Assembly: GCA_035361955.1 (NCBI GenBank) | Contig: DAOSDC010000008.1 | Coordinates: forward strand, 1-64,000 | DNA length: 64,000 bases | Reading direction: 5' to 3' | Source of the DNA: UBA6120 sp035361955 | GTDB lineage: Bacteria > Bacillota_I > Bacilli_A > RFN20 > CAG-826 | Shown: in pieces, positions 9,035 to 16,452 of the stretch | How the letters are laid out: every line of letters begins with the position of its first letter | How positions within the stretch are numbered: position 1 is the stretch's first letter | The notes under the pieces: generated by a model | What the model saw: only the letters and a program-made list of their open reading frames with translations | The model's database searches: none | What the model was told of the DNA's origin: nothing | Made by a program: the position numbers and the translations under genes

Positions 9035-10095
9035 GGATTTGCATCAGGTCTATACGGTTCTAAAGAAATCATTCTCACACCTAAGTCTGTAAGTTGCGAC
9101 ACACTTTGTGATAGATACTCTTTTCCGTTATCACTTAGAACTACGCTTGGAATCACACCTTTGATGTTCATCTTCTCATCTAAATCAATACCGTATCTGC
9201 TAGCCCATTCTTTCTTGTCTTCAACAACGTTATTAAAAAGTTTAATAACACCATTAGTGCTTCTGTCAAAGCCTAAATAATAACCAAGACATAGTTGAGT
9301 GTATGAATCGATACAAGCACTTAAAATAGGTCTTTTGGCAACATTGTCATCAAGAACATAAATATCTGCAATTGTACTATCAATTTGTGCTATCCCAATC
9401 TCACTAAAATATGAGTAGTAGTCACCAAGATGAACTCTATGATTCTTCTTGTACTGAACTATTCCATTTCTTGAACAAACATCATTAGTAAGAGTGCGTG
9501 TCTTGTAATAGAAATACCTAAAACAATGAAACTCCGGAAAATCTTTACTCAAGTTACCTTTTTCATCCATGAATTTATCTCTGAGCATAATGATATAAAC
9601 AGTCTTGAGAGACATCTTTTTTGATGTGTAGAAGTATTTATTCAAGAAGCATCTAAAAGTCTCTTCTAGTGGTGTTAAACCTTGTTTTTGAGCAATATAT
9701 AAAGGAGCCATATAAACAATGTCTTGAAAGACTAGAAAGTTAATCAAATACTTTCGAATCGTTTGTTTAGAAACTTGAAATTTTGCAGACACTTTGTCTA
9801 TCATGTCTCTTCTCAGAATCTCATCGTCTATAAACGGAAGAATAGGAGAAATCAAACTGTATCTTTCGTACATTTTCTTCTTTTGAGTTGGGTTTAATGA
9901 ATCAAGTGTTCTAGAACTTGTTTTAGTTAGTTCCAGTAGTTTGTTCATGTCCACCATTACCATGTCACCCAGAGCACCTTTTGATGTATAAAATGGCATC
10001 CGCTTATTGATGCAATCAATTACTAGAAATTTATCCTCTTTTATAGCCAAGACTCTTAATAGAGTGTCTCTAAGAAGGAGGTCATTTATTCTCAT
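8998..10095 (-). pseudogene. tnsB: Tn7-like transposase TnsB, 3' truncated
   Basis: The first 355 or so residues match the TnsB/Mu-type transposase plan. An N-terminal MRINDLLLRDTLLRVLAI segment is followed by a helix-turn-helix-rich region with VSKQTIRKYL (about 108-117), and then the RNase H-like core. The core has the first catalytic Asp in QIDSTIADIY (D239) and the second in VVLSDNGKEY (D322), then EPYRPDA. In the family the catalytic Glu follows within a few residues of this last motif. Here the sequence changes to the tail of another gene at about 9028-9039, and the frame runs on in the wrong phase to 8998. The ATG at 10095 overlaps the end of tnsA, the usual tnsAB coupling. No tnsC, tniQ or cargo remains, so the element cannot move on its own. 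Confidence 0.82.
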
Positions 10096-10432
10096 CAATG
10101 ACAATCCCCCAATCTGAATAGCCTCTACTAAGCCAATAGACTCTAGAAACATCCAATAATTTGATTGTTAAAGGCTTGGTTAGATGCTTTCTAAGAACAC
10201 ATTCTCTAATCCTTGTGGTTCCATCCTTCAGAGTCATGACAAAATCAGTTGAATAAGTGCACTCAATATCTAAATCTTGAAGTTTAACATTGAGCCTAAC
10301 TTCTTTAACGTCATTGTCCTTGTCTAACTTTTCAAGATAGCGAAGTTGCAAGTCACTATAGCACCTACAAACACCACTACTTTTATCTGAACTGACTCTA
10401 ATACACTTAGTACGAGTGCGTATGTTTCTCAT
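10082..10432 (-). CDS. tnsA: TnsA-like endonuclease of a Tn7-like element, compact
   Basis: A 116-residue protein that ends where tnsB begins. The pattern YSTDF, DGTTRIRECVLRKHL, then KLLDVSRVYW and GIVIDENK follows the TnsA N-terminal nuclease domain, which cuts the 5' ends of the transposon. TnsA proteins are usually about twice as long, with a C-terminal domain that contacts TnsC; that part is absent. The Asp of TDF and the Glu of REC are in place. The Lys two positions after that Glu, catalytic in the family (ExK), is Val here, so activity is doubtful. The ATG at 10432 has AAGGA 6 bp upstream. The assignment rests on motifs plus the tnsB neighbour. Confidence 0.7.
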   Translation of the reverse strand: MRNIRTRTKCIRVSSDKSSGVCRCYSDLQLRYLEKLDKDNDVKEVRLNVKLQDLDIECTYSTDFVMTLKDGTTRIRECVLRKHLTKPLTIKLLDVSRVYWLSRGYSDWGIVIDENK

Positions 10433-10465
10433 AAATTTTCCTTTCAAATGATTAAAATAAGAAAA

Positions 10466-10537
10466 TAATCACTTCTCGATAAGGTTTAATCACTCTGAAT
10501 CTCTGTTTTAATCACTTTCACAAGTGTTTTAATCACT
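10466..10537. promoter_or_regulatory. Array of four TAATCACT repeats, probable TnsB binding sites
   Basis: TAATCACT occurs at 10466-10473, 10487-10494, 10509-10516 and 10530-10537, all in the same orientation with start-to-start distances of 21, 22 and 21 bp. The last three share a preceding TTT. Tn7-like ends carry several TnsB sites of about 20 bp in the same orientation. These sit just upstream of tnsA, where a transposon end and the tnsA promoter are expected. Confidence 0.75.
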
Positions 10538-10574
10538 TTTTTGTATTAAAACTTGAGATATCGAATAGTCATCG

Positions 10575-10786
10575 TGTCATTCTTCCACGCTGCATATCCT
10601 CTTTTGTACACATAATCCCCAACCTCACCTTATTAGAGAAAATTCAGCGTGGAACAATGCCAATTAATGTGTACCAATGAGGCTAAACTAGTGTTCTAAT
10701 AGATGCTGATATATAGAAAAAGAGCCCTATTACTAAGGCTCTAATTCTTGTGTACAATTTGGGATGTATAGTACTGTGCTTGTACA
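10575..10786. repeat. 212-bp repeat, copy 2
   Basis: It differs from copy 1 (3211-3422) at one position only and has the same orientation. The two enclose 7,152 bp, which includes one tRNA-Ala gene, the TetR/MMPL pair, the decayed lipoprotein gene and the tnsAB remnant. It is followed after 3 bp by copy 3. The same four bases CTTT precede copy 1 and follow copy 2, although the T-rich context makes this weak evidence for a target duplication. Confidence 0.9.
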
Positions 10787-10789
10787 CTT

Positions 10790-11001
10790 TGTCATTCTTC
10801 CACGCTGCATATCCTCTTTTGTACACATGATCCCCAACCTCACCTTATTAGAGAAAATTCAGCGTGGAACAATGTCAATTAATGTGTACTAATCAGATTA
10901 AACTAGTGTTCTAATAGATGCTGATATATAGAAAAAGAGCCCTATTACTAAGGCTCTAATTCTTGTGTACAATTTGGGATGTATAGTACTGTACTTCTAC
11001 A
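10790..11001. repeat. 212-bp repeat, copy 3
   Basis: This is the more diverged copy, with about eight differences from copy 2. Four are clustered around 10899-10906, and the last bases are TCTACA instead of TGTACA. It ends 16 bp from the 3' end of the intact tRNA-Ala gene, nearly the same distance as copy 1 to its tRNA, and supplies the tRNA terminator. Confidence 0.9.
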
Positions 11002-11017
11002 ACAGATCAAACTTATA

Positions 11018-11093
11018 TGGTGGAGCTGACGGGGATCGAACCCGCTACCTCGTCGTTGCGAACGACGCGCTCTCCCAGATGAGCTACAACCCC
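11018..11093 (-). tRNA. tRNA-Ala (anticodon CGC)
   Basis: A complete 76-nt cloverleaf with encoded CCA: acceptor GGGGTTG/CAGCTCC including the G3-U70 alanine identity pair, D stem GCTC/GAGC, anticodon stem CGTCG/CGACG, loop TTCGCAA (anticodon CGC, codon GCG) and T stem GCGGG/CCCGT. It is the better preserved of the two tRNA-Ala genes in the window. Downstream it has two successive copies of the repeat terminator. Confidence 0.95.
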
Positions 11094-11105
11094 AAATGCC
11101 ATATT

Positions 11106-11134
11106 ACAATAGCAAATCGCCATACGATTTTCAA
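11106..11134 (-). promoter_or_regulatory. Promoter of tRNA-Ala copy 2
   Basis: TTGAAA (11129-11134) and TATTGT (11106-11111) on the minus strand are 17 bp apart, identical in boxes and spacing to the promoter of the other tRNA-Ala gene. The stretch 11135-11250 beyond it shows nothing else. Confidence 0.75.
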
Positions 11135-11250
11135 TCGTGATTTACCTAATTAAAATTTCGTGATCAATATTTTTTTCCTTGAATGCGATTTCCATTACTT
11201 CCCGATTTGACACCAGTGTTGGTATATAGATTACTTAAGAAGCAAACTCG

Positions 11251-11277
11251 AAAAAAATCTCGGATTGCTCCGAGATT
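11251..11277 (-). terminator. Intrinsic terminator of the galactan operon
   Basis: AATCTCGGA (11256-11264) and TCCGAGATT (11269-11277) form a perfect 9-bp stem around a 4-nt loop, followed on the minus strand by a run of T. It lies 7 bp after the stop of the last operon gene. Confidence 0.92.
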
Positions 11278-11283
11278 CTTGTT

Positions 11284-12579
11284 TTATTGAATGTTATAAC
11301 TCCACAGCGTGAAATCGTCGAGATCGACCCAATTGTTCGTGCCTCCATCGAATTGAATGAACACGCCGATTTCGATTTCACCCGATAATTGCATATTGCT
11401 CTTTTCTGTACGCGCCATCGTTCCATCGCCCCAACCGGTAGGCGTAATCGCCAACGTTTGCATCGCTTCACCAGTGCCGACATAAGCATATGAGTGTAAT
11501 GCGCTATATTCACTGGAACCAGATACGCCGCCGTTAAGATAAATGCACATACTGTAAGTTTCACTCGTTAATGTAATCATGCGAGAAATTTTCAATGTGG
11601 CTGGACCTTTGGTCCAAATACGCATTTTACCTGAATTGAAATTGACGCCTTCGCCCGCGCCAAGCGTACCTGTTACTTCAACGTTCCAGCCTTCACCATC
11701 GATAAAAGCACCGTTGGGAATGTGGTTGATATACCCTGTTTCCGGATTGGCGGGTGGTAAAATCAAATCATCAATCGTGCCCTCTTTAAGCGTTACATCA
11801 TCGATAAAGCCATAAAAACCGCTGAGACCAATCACATGAATGACGACGGTAATCGTTTTTATTGTCGATAAGGTGAATTCAAACCCAAACTGGGCGTAGC
11901 CCTCGTGTTCAGGCACTTGACGATATTCGTAGCCGCTAAATTCCTCGGATTCCAATTCGGTGTCGCCATCAAAAATCGACATGGTAACGCTATTCGCGGT
12001 TCCTTTATACCATAAGGCGAATAAATAAGTGTCGATAGGCAAAGAGGATATTTCCTGAGAAATGGTCAAATCAAGGTCTTCGTTGACCGTGTCGCCATCT
12101 TCATCAAACCATAGGTTCAACATGAAATCGCCCGTATGCGACGTATTGTCAGGAGCCGATGTTTCATACGAATTATTTGGATCAAACGTCCATTCGTTCA
12201 GACCGAATTCGAAGCCGCCGTTTTTAATGAAATCACCCTCGGGAGCAACGATGGGATTAATTGTCACCGTGAAGTTTTTGGTTGCTTTAAATGTCGTGCT
12301 GGCGCCCGGCATGTTTTCGGCAATGCCTTTGAGTGTCGCTACGCCTTCTTTAAGCGCGCGTAAACTCATGCCGGTAATCTCAAGCAGTCCGGTCGTTGTT
12401 TCACTGACGAGTTCCAAGCTTGTTTGAGCAAATAACCCGGTCGGATCCAAAGTATATGTCACTTCTTTGGTTTCTCCGACCATCATCGTTTGATTTTCAA
12501 TTGATAGCGTCGTCTTATCACCACAGCCGACTAAGACTCCAAACAATAAAAATAACGACCACAAATTTCTCTTTCTCAT
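11284..12579 (-). CDS. Carbohydrate-binding lipoprotein of the galactan operon
   Basis: A 431-residue protein with a lipoprotein signal (LVGC, Cys19), so it should be anchored outside the membrane. After that comes an Ig-like region (about 24-108, with MMVGETKEVTYTL), then two jelly-roll-type carbohydrate-binding domains. The first begins FIKNGGFEFGLNEWTFD (about 117-265); the second is about 280-431 and ends WVDLDDFTLW. No catalytic domain is seen. It is the last gene of the operon with the galactanase and the ABC permeases, 8 bp after the permease gene. It probably helps hold galactan or its fragments at the cell surface. The exact CBM families need a profile search. Confidence 0.75.
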   Translation of the reverse strand: MRKRNLWSLFLLFGVLVGCGDKTTLSIENQTMMVGETKEVTYTLDPTGLFAQTSLELVSETTTGLLEITGMSLRALKEGVATLKGIAENMPGASTTFKATKNFTVTINPIVAPEGDFIKNGGFEFGLNEWTFDPNNSYETSAPDNTSHTGDFMLNLWFDEDGDTVNEDLDLTISQEISSLPIDTYLFALWYKGTANSVTMSIFDGDTELESEEFSGYEYRQVPEHEGYAQFGFEFTLSTIKTITVVIHVIGLSGFYGFIDDVTLKEGTIDDLILPPANPETGYINHIPNGAFIDGEGWNVEVTGTLGAGEGVNFNSGKMRIWTKGPATLKISRMITLTSETYSMCIYLNGGVSGSSEYSALHSYAYVGTGEAMQTLAITPTGWGDGTMARTEKSNMQLSGEIEIGVFIQFDGGTNNWVDLDDFTLWSYNIQ

Positions 12580-12586
12580 ATATCGA

Positions 12587-13441
12587 TTATCCTTTCACGG
12601 CACCAGCTGAAATGCCCTCAATTATAAAACGCTGCAATATCACATACATGATCACGATTGGGAAAGCGACGATGACACAGCCAGCGGCAAACACCGTGAA
12701 GTTATTAAACAAATCGGCGTTTTCCATAATCATCCCATATAAACCAACGGCGACCGTTTTTTGCTCAGGCGTTCTTAAAATCATGCTGGCGAGAATGAAG
12801 TCCATCCATGGCGTCATAAATGAAGTAAGGGCCGTATAAACGATAATCGGTTTCGTTAGCGGCAGTATTATCTTAATAAAAATCTGCCATTGGCTCGCTC
12901 CATCGATCATCGCCGCTTCATCCAAATCGATTGGAATCGTTTCAAAGTAGCCTTTTGAGACATAAAAACCTAATGCCGATCCCGCGCTATATACGATAAA
13001 AAGGGCAATGGGATGATTAATAAGTCCCAGCATATTCAGAATCAAATACACGGCAATCATCGCCATGAAGCCGGGAAACATGCCTAGAATCAATGCCATA
13101 TTCAATATCGTTTTGCGTGTTTTGAAGCGAAAGCGCGACAAGGCATAGGCCGTGCACAAAATGAATAGCGTCGAAAAGATCATGTTCAAGACGGCAACGC
13201 CAATTGTGTTGAGCATCCAGCGCCCGAACATGATGTAATATGCCTGCGCGCCACTTGGGAAAAATAATGTCACGTAGTTTTGAAGCGTGAAAGATTGCGG
13301 GATAAACGTTGGCGAGGCCACGCCTGGCGTTGCTCTAAGCGAGGTGAGAATTACCCAGACGATGGGAATAAGCCAGACAACACATAAAAACACAATCAAG
13401 GCATGGCTAAGTATTGATTCTAGAAGAAGTTTGCGTTTCAT
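12587..13441 (-). CDS. ganQ: Sugar ABC transporter permease (MalG/GanQ type)
   Basis: A 284-residue inner-membrane permease with six predicted helices and the conserved EAA loop EAAMIDGASQWQIFIKIILPLTKP that contacts the ATPase. The ATG at 13441 overlaps the stop of the preceding permease gene by one base (TAATG). A longer frame to 13585 lies inside that gene and is not used. With the partner permease and the binding protein it should import galacto-oligosaccharides made by the GH53 enzyme. No ATPase gene is in the operon, so a shared MsmX-like ATPase elsewhere is likely. The symbol follows the B. subtilis gan cluster and is inferred from context. Confidence 0.88.
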   Translation of the reverse strand: MKRKLLLESILSHALIVFLCVVWLIPIVWVILTSLRATPGVASPTFIPQSFTLQNYVTLFFPSGAQAYYIMFGRWMLNTIGVAVLNMIFSTLFILCTAYALSRFRFKTRKTILNMALILGMFPGFMAMIAVYLILNMLGLINHPIALFIVYSAGSALGFYVSKGYFETIPIDLDEAAMIDGASQWQIFIKIILPLTKPIIVYTALTSFMTPWMDFILASMILRTPEQKTVAVGLYGMIMENADLFNNFTVFAAGCVIVAFPIVIMYVILQRFIIEGISAGAVKG

Positions 13442-15147
13442 TAGCGCAGTTCTCCTTCCCGCTTGTAAGCGGCGGTATTTCGGTATATGCCAAGACTTAT
13501 AAGCGCCGACATCAAAAAGATGATGATGCCAATCGCCGCCGATAAGTTGTACATGCGGTGCGTTCGTGTCAGTTGATATAACCATGTAATCAAAATGTCA
13601 GTGCCGCCGGCATTGACAAGACCAACGCCATAGGGACGCCCTTGTGTGAGCAAGTAAATCACATTAAAGTTGTTAATGTTGCTGATGAAGCCCGTCACAA
13701 GCAGCGGCGCCGTCACATAAAGCATATACGGCATCGTGATTTTGAAAAATTGCTGCGTGCGTGAAGCTCCATCGACTGTCGCCGCTTCGTATAAGTCTTT
13801 GGGAATGTTCATCAATATTCCCGACGTTAAAACCATTAAATACGGGATGCCAATCCACATGTTGATGATAATCACGAGCGTGCGCGCTTGCCATTGAATG
13901 CCCCAAAAGTTAATGGCTGTATCGATGATACCTAGATTCAGTAGCGTTTGATTAACCGGTCCTTGCATCCCAAACATTTGATACATGATCAGGAGCGATA
14001 CAAATTGTGGTGTCGCCATCGTGATGATGAAAATCGTGCGCCATACCTTTTTCCATTTGATTAGCTTTTTGTTGATAAGAGCGGCCAGTAATATGCCACC
14101 GAAATAATTGGTAAAAGTCGCAAAGAATGCCCAGATCAATGTCCAGCGAATCACGCTAAGTAGTGTCGCCAAATTATCGCGCACGAGCACAAGTGAGCCA
14201 AAACTATCAAGACCGGTCCAATTGAAGTTGAGACTCGCGCCTTGATAACCGGTAAAAGCAATCGAAATCATAAATAGTAGCGGCACGACCGTGAACGTGA
14301 GTACGCCAAGCAGCGGTGCTGTCAGTAAGGTCACATAAAGCCGGTGATCGACCAGTTCCTTCAATTCGGCAATCATCGGTTTGATTTTATAAAGTTTATC
14401 TTTGACATAAATAGTTACCGTTTTGATGTTATGGACATACACGTACATGAAAACACCACTTAGCAAAAAGGCAACGAAACCATAAACGAGGTTGAAGGTC
14501 GATGGTCGGAATTCCGTGTTTAACACAAAAAAATCGACGATATCGAAAACGCCCGTGAACGCCATATAAAAGATATAAGCAGCTTGAATCAAAAACAAAA
14601 GGATGCCTTTAAGCGGACGCTTTTTCAATATTTGATATAAACCCATAAACCAAAATGGGCTTAACAAATGGAATTTTTCGCTAACTGAACAATGTTTCCA
14701 CAATTGGCGATAATCGCGAAAAGCTTTGCCCTTATCCCGAAATCGGTTTTTGACTTTAATAACCCAATCTGGCGTTTTGTAGGCCTTTTGTTCAACATTA
14801 AGCATTGTCTTATACAAGCTATGAAACCAAAAATATAAAACGACAATGACAGCTATGCCATGATATAAGCCCATATTAAGACCAGGGAATGATTCGGTTC
14901 CAATCAAAAACTTATAGCCATTAAACGTCATGTAAATTGTAAAAATTATGAATGAAGCGAATTTCAATATTGGCTTGATGTAGCTATTTACTAACAGTGC
15001 GCCACTACCTGGAAATAATACCGCCATTATTAGCGCCGCTTTTCCTTTTACTGAGGCATTACGGAAAATGTTTCGATAATTTGATAAATATCGAAATGGC
15101 GCTATCAATGTGGTAAAGGCCGTGGCCAGTATTCCGCTTTGGGACAT
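13441..15147 (-). CDS. ganP: Sugar ABC transporter permease (MalF/GanP type) with long N-terminal extension
   Basis: The C-terminal 300 residues are a normal MalF-type permease with the loop EAATVDGASRTQQFFKITMP. The protein has 568 residues, whereas B. subtilis GanP has about 420. The extra N-terminal part (roughly residues 1-260) holds several further hydrophobic segments around 35-56, 62-80, 92-110, 170-195 and 210-235, and a basic KNRFRDKGKAFRDYRQLWKH stretch between them. It starts 2 bp after the binding-protein gene and overlaps the next permease by one base. It forms the transmembrane pore with GanQ. I do not know what the extension does. Confidence 0.87.
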   Translation of the reverse strand: MSQSGILATAFTTLIAPFRYLSNYRNIFRNASVKGKAALIMAVLFPGSGALLVNSYIKPILKFASFIIFTIYMTFNGYKFLIGTESFPGLNMGLYHGIAVIVVLYFWFHSLYKTMLNVEQKAYKTPDWVIKVKNRFRDKGKAFRDYRQLWKHCSVSEKFHLLSPFWFMGLYQILKKRPLKGILLFLIQAAYIFYMAFTGVFDIVDFFVLNTEFRPSTFNLVYGFVAFLLSGVFMYVYVHNIKTVTIYVKDKLYKIKPMIAELKELVDHRLYVTLLTAPLLGVLTFTVVPLLFMISIAFTGYQGASLNFNWTGLDSFGSLVLVRDNLATLLSVIRWTLIWAFFATFTNYFGGILLAALINKKLIKWKKVWRTIFIITMATPQFVSLLIMYQMFGMQGPVNQTLLNLGIIDTAINFWGIQWQARTLVIIINMWIGIPYLMVLTSGILMNIPKDLYEAATVDGASRTQQFFKITMPYMLYVTAPLLVTGFISNINNFNVIYLLTQGRPYGVGLVNAGGTDILITWLYQLTRTHRMYNLSAAIGIIIFLMSALISLGIYRNTAAYKREGELR

Positions 15148-15149
15148 AA

Positions 15150-16448
15150 CTACATGTTCGTGGTGATGTTATTCAGATAATTTTCGATTTCCGGCACCGT
15201 TAAATCGTCTTCTTGCCACAAAGCCGTCATGTTGTTGGCATAAGCGACCCAAAATGCCGAGAAACGTTCGATTTTTGGCATCGTAATTGAGTTTGCTAGT
15301 GAAGCTTCAAATACTTCAGCTTCATCTAAAATAGCGCTTGAAACGGTGATTTTCGAGGCGTCGAGATTACGCCAATGGGCGACTTCGATCGATGAATTTC
15401 CCAATTGATCAATCAAACTAGTCAAAGTTGGAAGGAGCGTTTTATCACGAAGCCGCATCGCTTGCGCCCATGGCGAAGTCAAGAAATCGGCCAATTCTTG
15501 CGCTAATGCCGGATATTTGGAATAGCGGCTGACGCCATAAAGTTTATAACCACTGAATGGACGGAGAGTTTCACCATTGACGTTTGGTAATGGCGCCATG
15601 GCGACATCACTTCCAAATGCTTCTTTGGCCGACGCCCAAAAATACGGGGCGACGATAATCGCATCGACATCGCCGGCGAGAAACATATTTAAACCTTCGA
15701 TGTCGGTCGTCCCGCTTTGGAGACCAGGAATTACCAAATTGGCGTTCCCTTTGTAATTTTCATGCATGTATGCGACATTACTCATCGCTTTTGGAGTGGC
15801 AAAATTGAGATAACTGGATTTGACGCCCGTAGTCGTCTCGCCGTCTGCTCCATACAAAATCGCATCGTTTAACAGGGCGAATGAATAATAACCTTCGAGC
15901 AAGTCCCACACCAACTTCGCATTGGCGCCCGCACCACCGATAATCGTCTCAATGTTTTGAGCTTGCGTCGCATTGATTTTGCTTTTGCGGTAAATAAGCA
16001 CTTGTGATTCCGATGTAATCGGAGACCCATACACTTTCCCATCAAGCGCGGCCGCCGAACTGGCACCGACGTGATGGTCGCTTTCAATCTTCGCGCCAAG
16101 CGAATTAACGGCTAAATGATTACCACCTACGGCTACGCCAAGCGTGTCGTGAACAAACGCCAAGACGTCGGGGCCGATACCGGCCGGCCCATCAAGCACC
16201 AAATCCTCGACCGAGGATTTTTCTGAATGCGGAACGATTTCAAATCTTAGACGCGCCGCATTCGGATACGAATAGGCATAATATCGCGCGAACTCGTCGA
16301 CGATTGAGGTGACGATTTCAATGTTTTTGTTATCTTCCCAAATCGTTAAGGTAATGTCGGTACCGCCTTCGGACGTGCCAGGACGGGTACATCCACTTAA
16401 AGCGATAACAGGAATGATTAGGGCTGTCAGCCAACGTTTGTATTTCAT
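15150..16448 (-). CDS. ganS: Extracellular sugar-binding lipoprotein of the ABC importer
   Basis: A family 1 solute-binding protein of 432 residues with a lipoprotein signal (IALSGC, Cys20). Typical features are ITLTIWEDNKN near the mature N-terminus, GPDVLAFVHD, and the FLAGDVDAIIVAPYFWASAKEAFG segment of the ligand lobe. I chose the ATG at 16448, with GAGG upstream; the preceding gene stops at 16453. It should capture galacto-oligosaccharides for the two permeases that follow. Substrate assignment rests on the adjacent GH53 gene. Confidence 0.88.
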   Translation of the reverse strand: MKYKRWLTALIIPVIALSGCTRPGTSEGGTDITLTIWEDNKNIEIVTSIVDEFARYYAYSYPNAARLRFEIVPHSEKSSVEDLVLDGPAGIGPDVLAFVHDTLGVAVGGNHLAVNSLGAKIESDHHVGASSAAALDGKVYGSPITSESQVLIYRKSKINATQAQNIETIIGGAGANAKLVWDLLEGYYSFALLNDAILYGADGETTTGVKSSYLNFATPKAMSNVAYMHENYKGNANLVIPGLQSGTTDIEGLNMFLAGDVDAIIVAPYFWASAKEAFGSDVAMAPLPNVNGETLRPFSGYKLYGVSRYSKYPALAQELADFLTSPWAQAMRLRDKTLLPTLTSLIDQLGNSSIEVAHWRNLDASKITVSSAILDEAEVFEASLANSITMPKIERFSAFWVAYANNMTALWQEDDLTVPEIENYLNNITTNM

Positions 16449-16452
16449 GTTG

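Larger units (their letters stand above)
9028..10786. mobile_element. Remnant of a Tn7-like transposon
   Basis: The remnant consists of truncated tnsB, tnsA, the phased TAATCACT array and perhaps repeat copy 2. It is clearly more AT-rich than the flanking host genes. The left boundary is a deletion or insertion junction inside a host operon near 9028-9039. The right boundary is uncertain. No TGT/ACA terminus is visible between the array and 10574, so the true end may lie in repeat copy 2, which ends in TTGTACA at 10786. Cargo, tnsC and target-selection genes are missing. Confidence 0.7.

Noticed and set aside
3206..10790. CTTT on both sides of the repeat-bounded segment as a proven target-site duplication
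   Set aside because: Four bases in a T-rich context are weak evidence, Tn7-like elements make 5-bp duplications, and the overlap with copy 3 makes the reading ambiguous.
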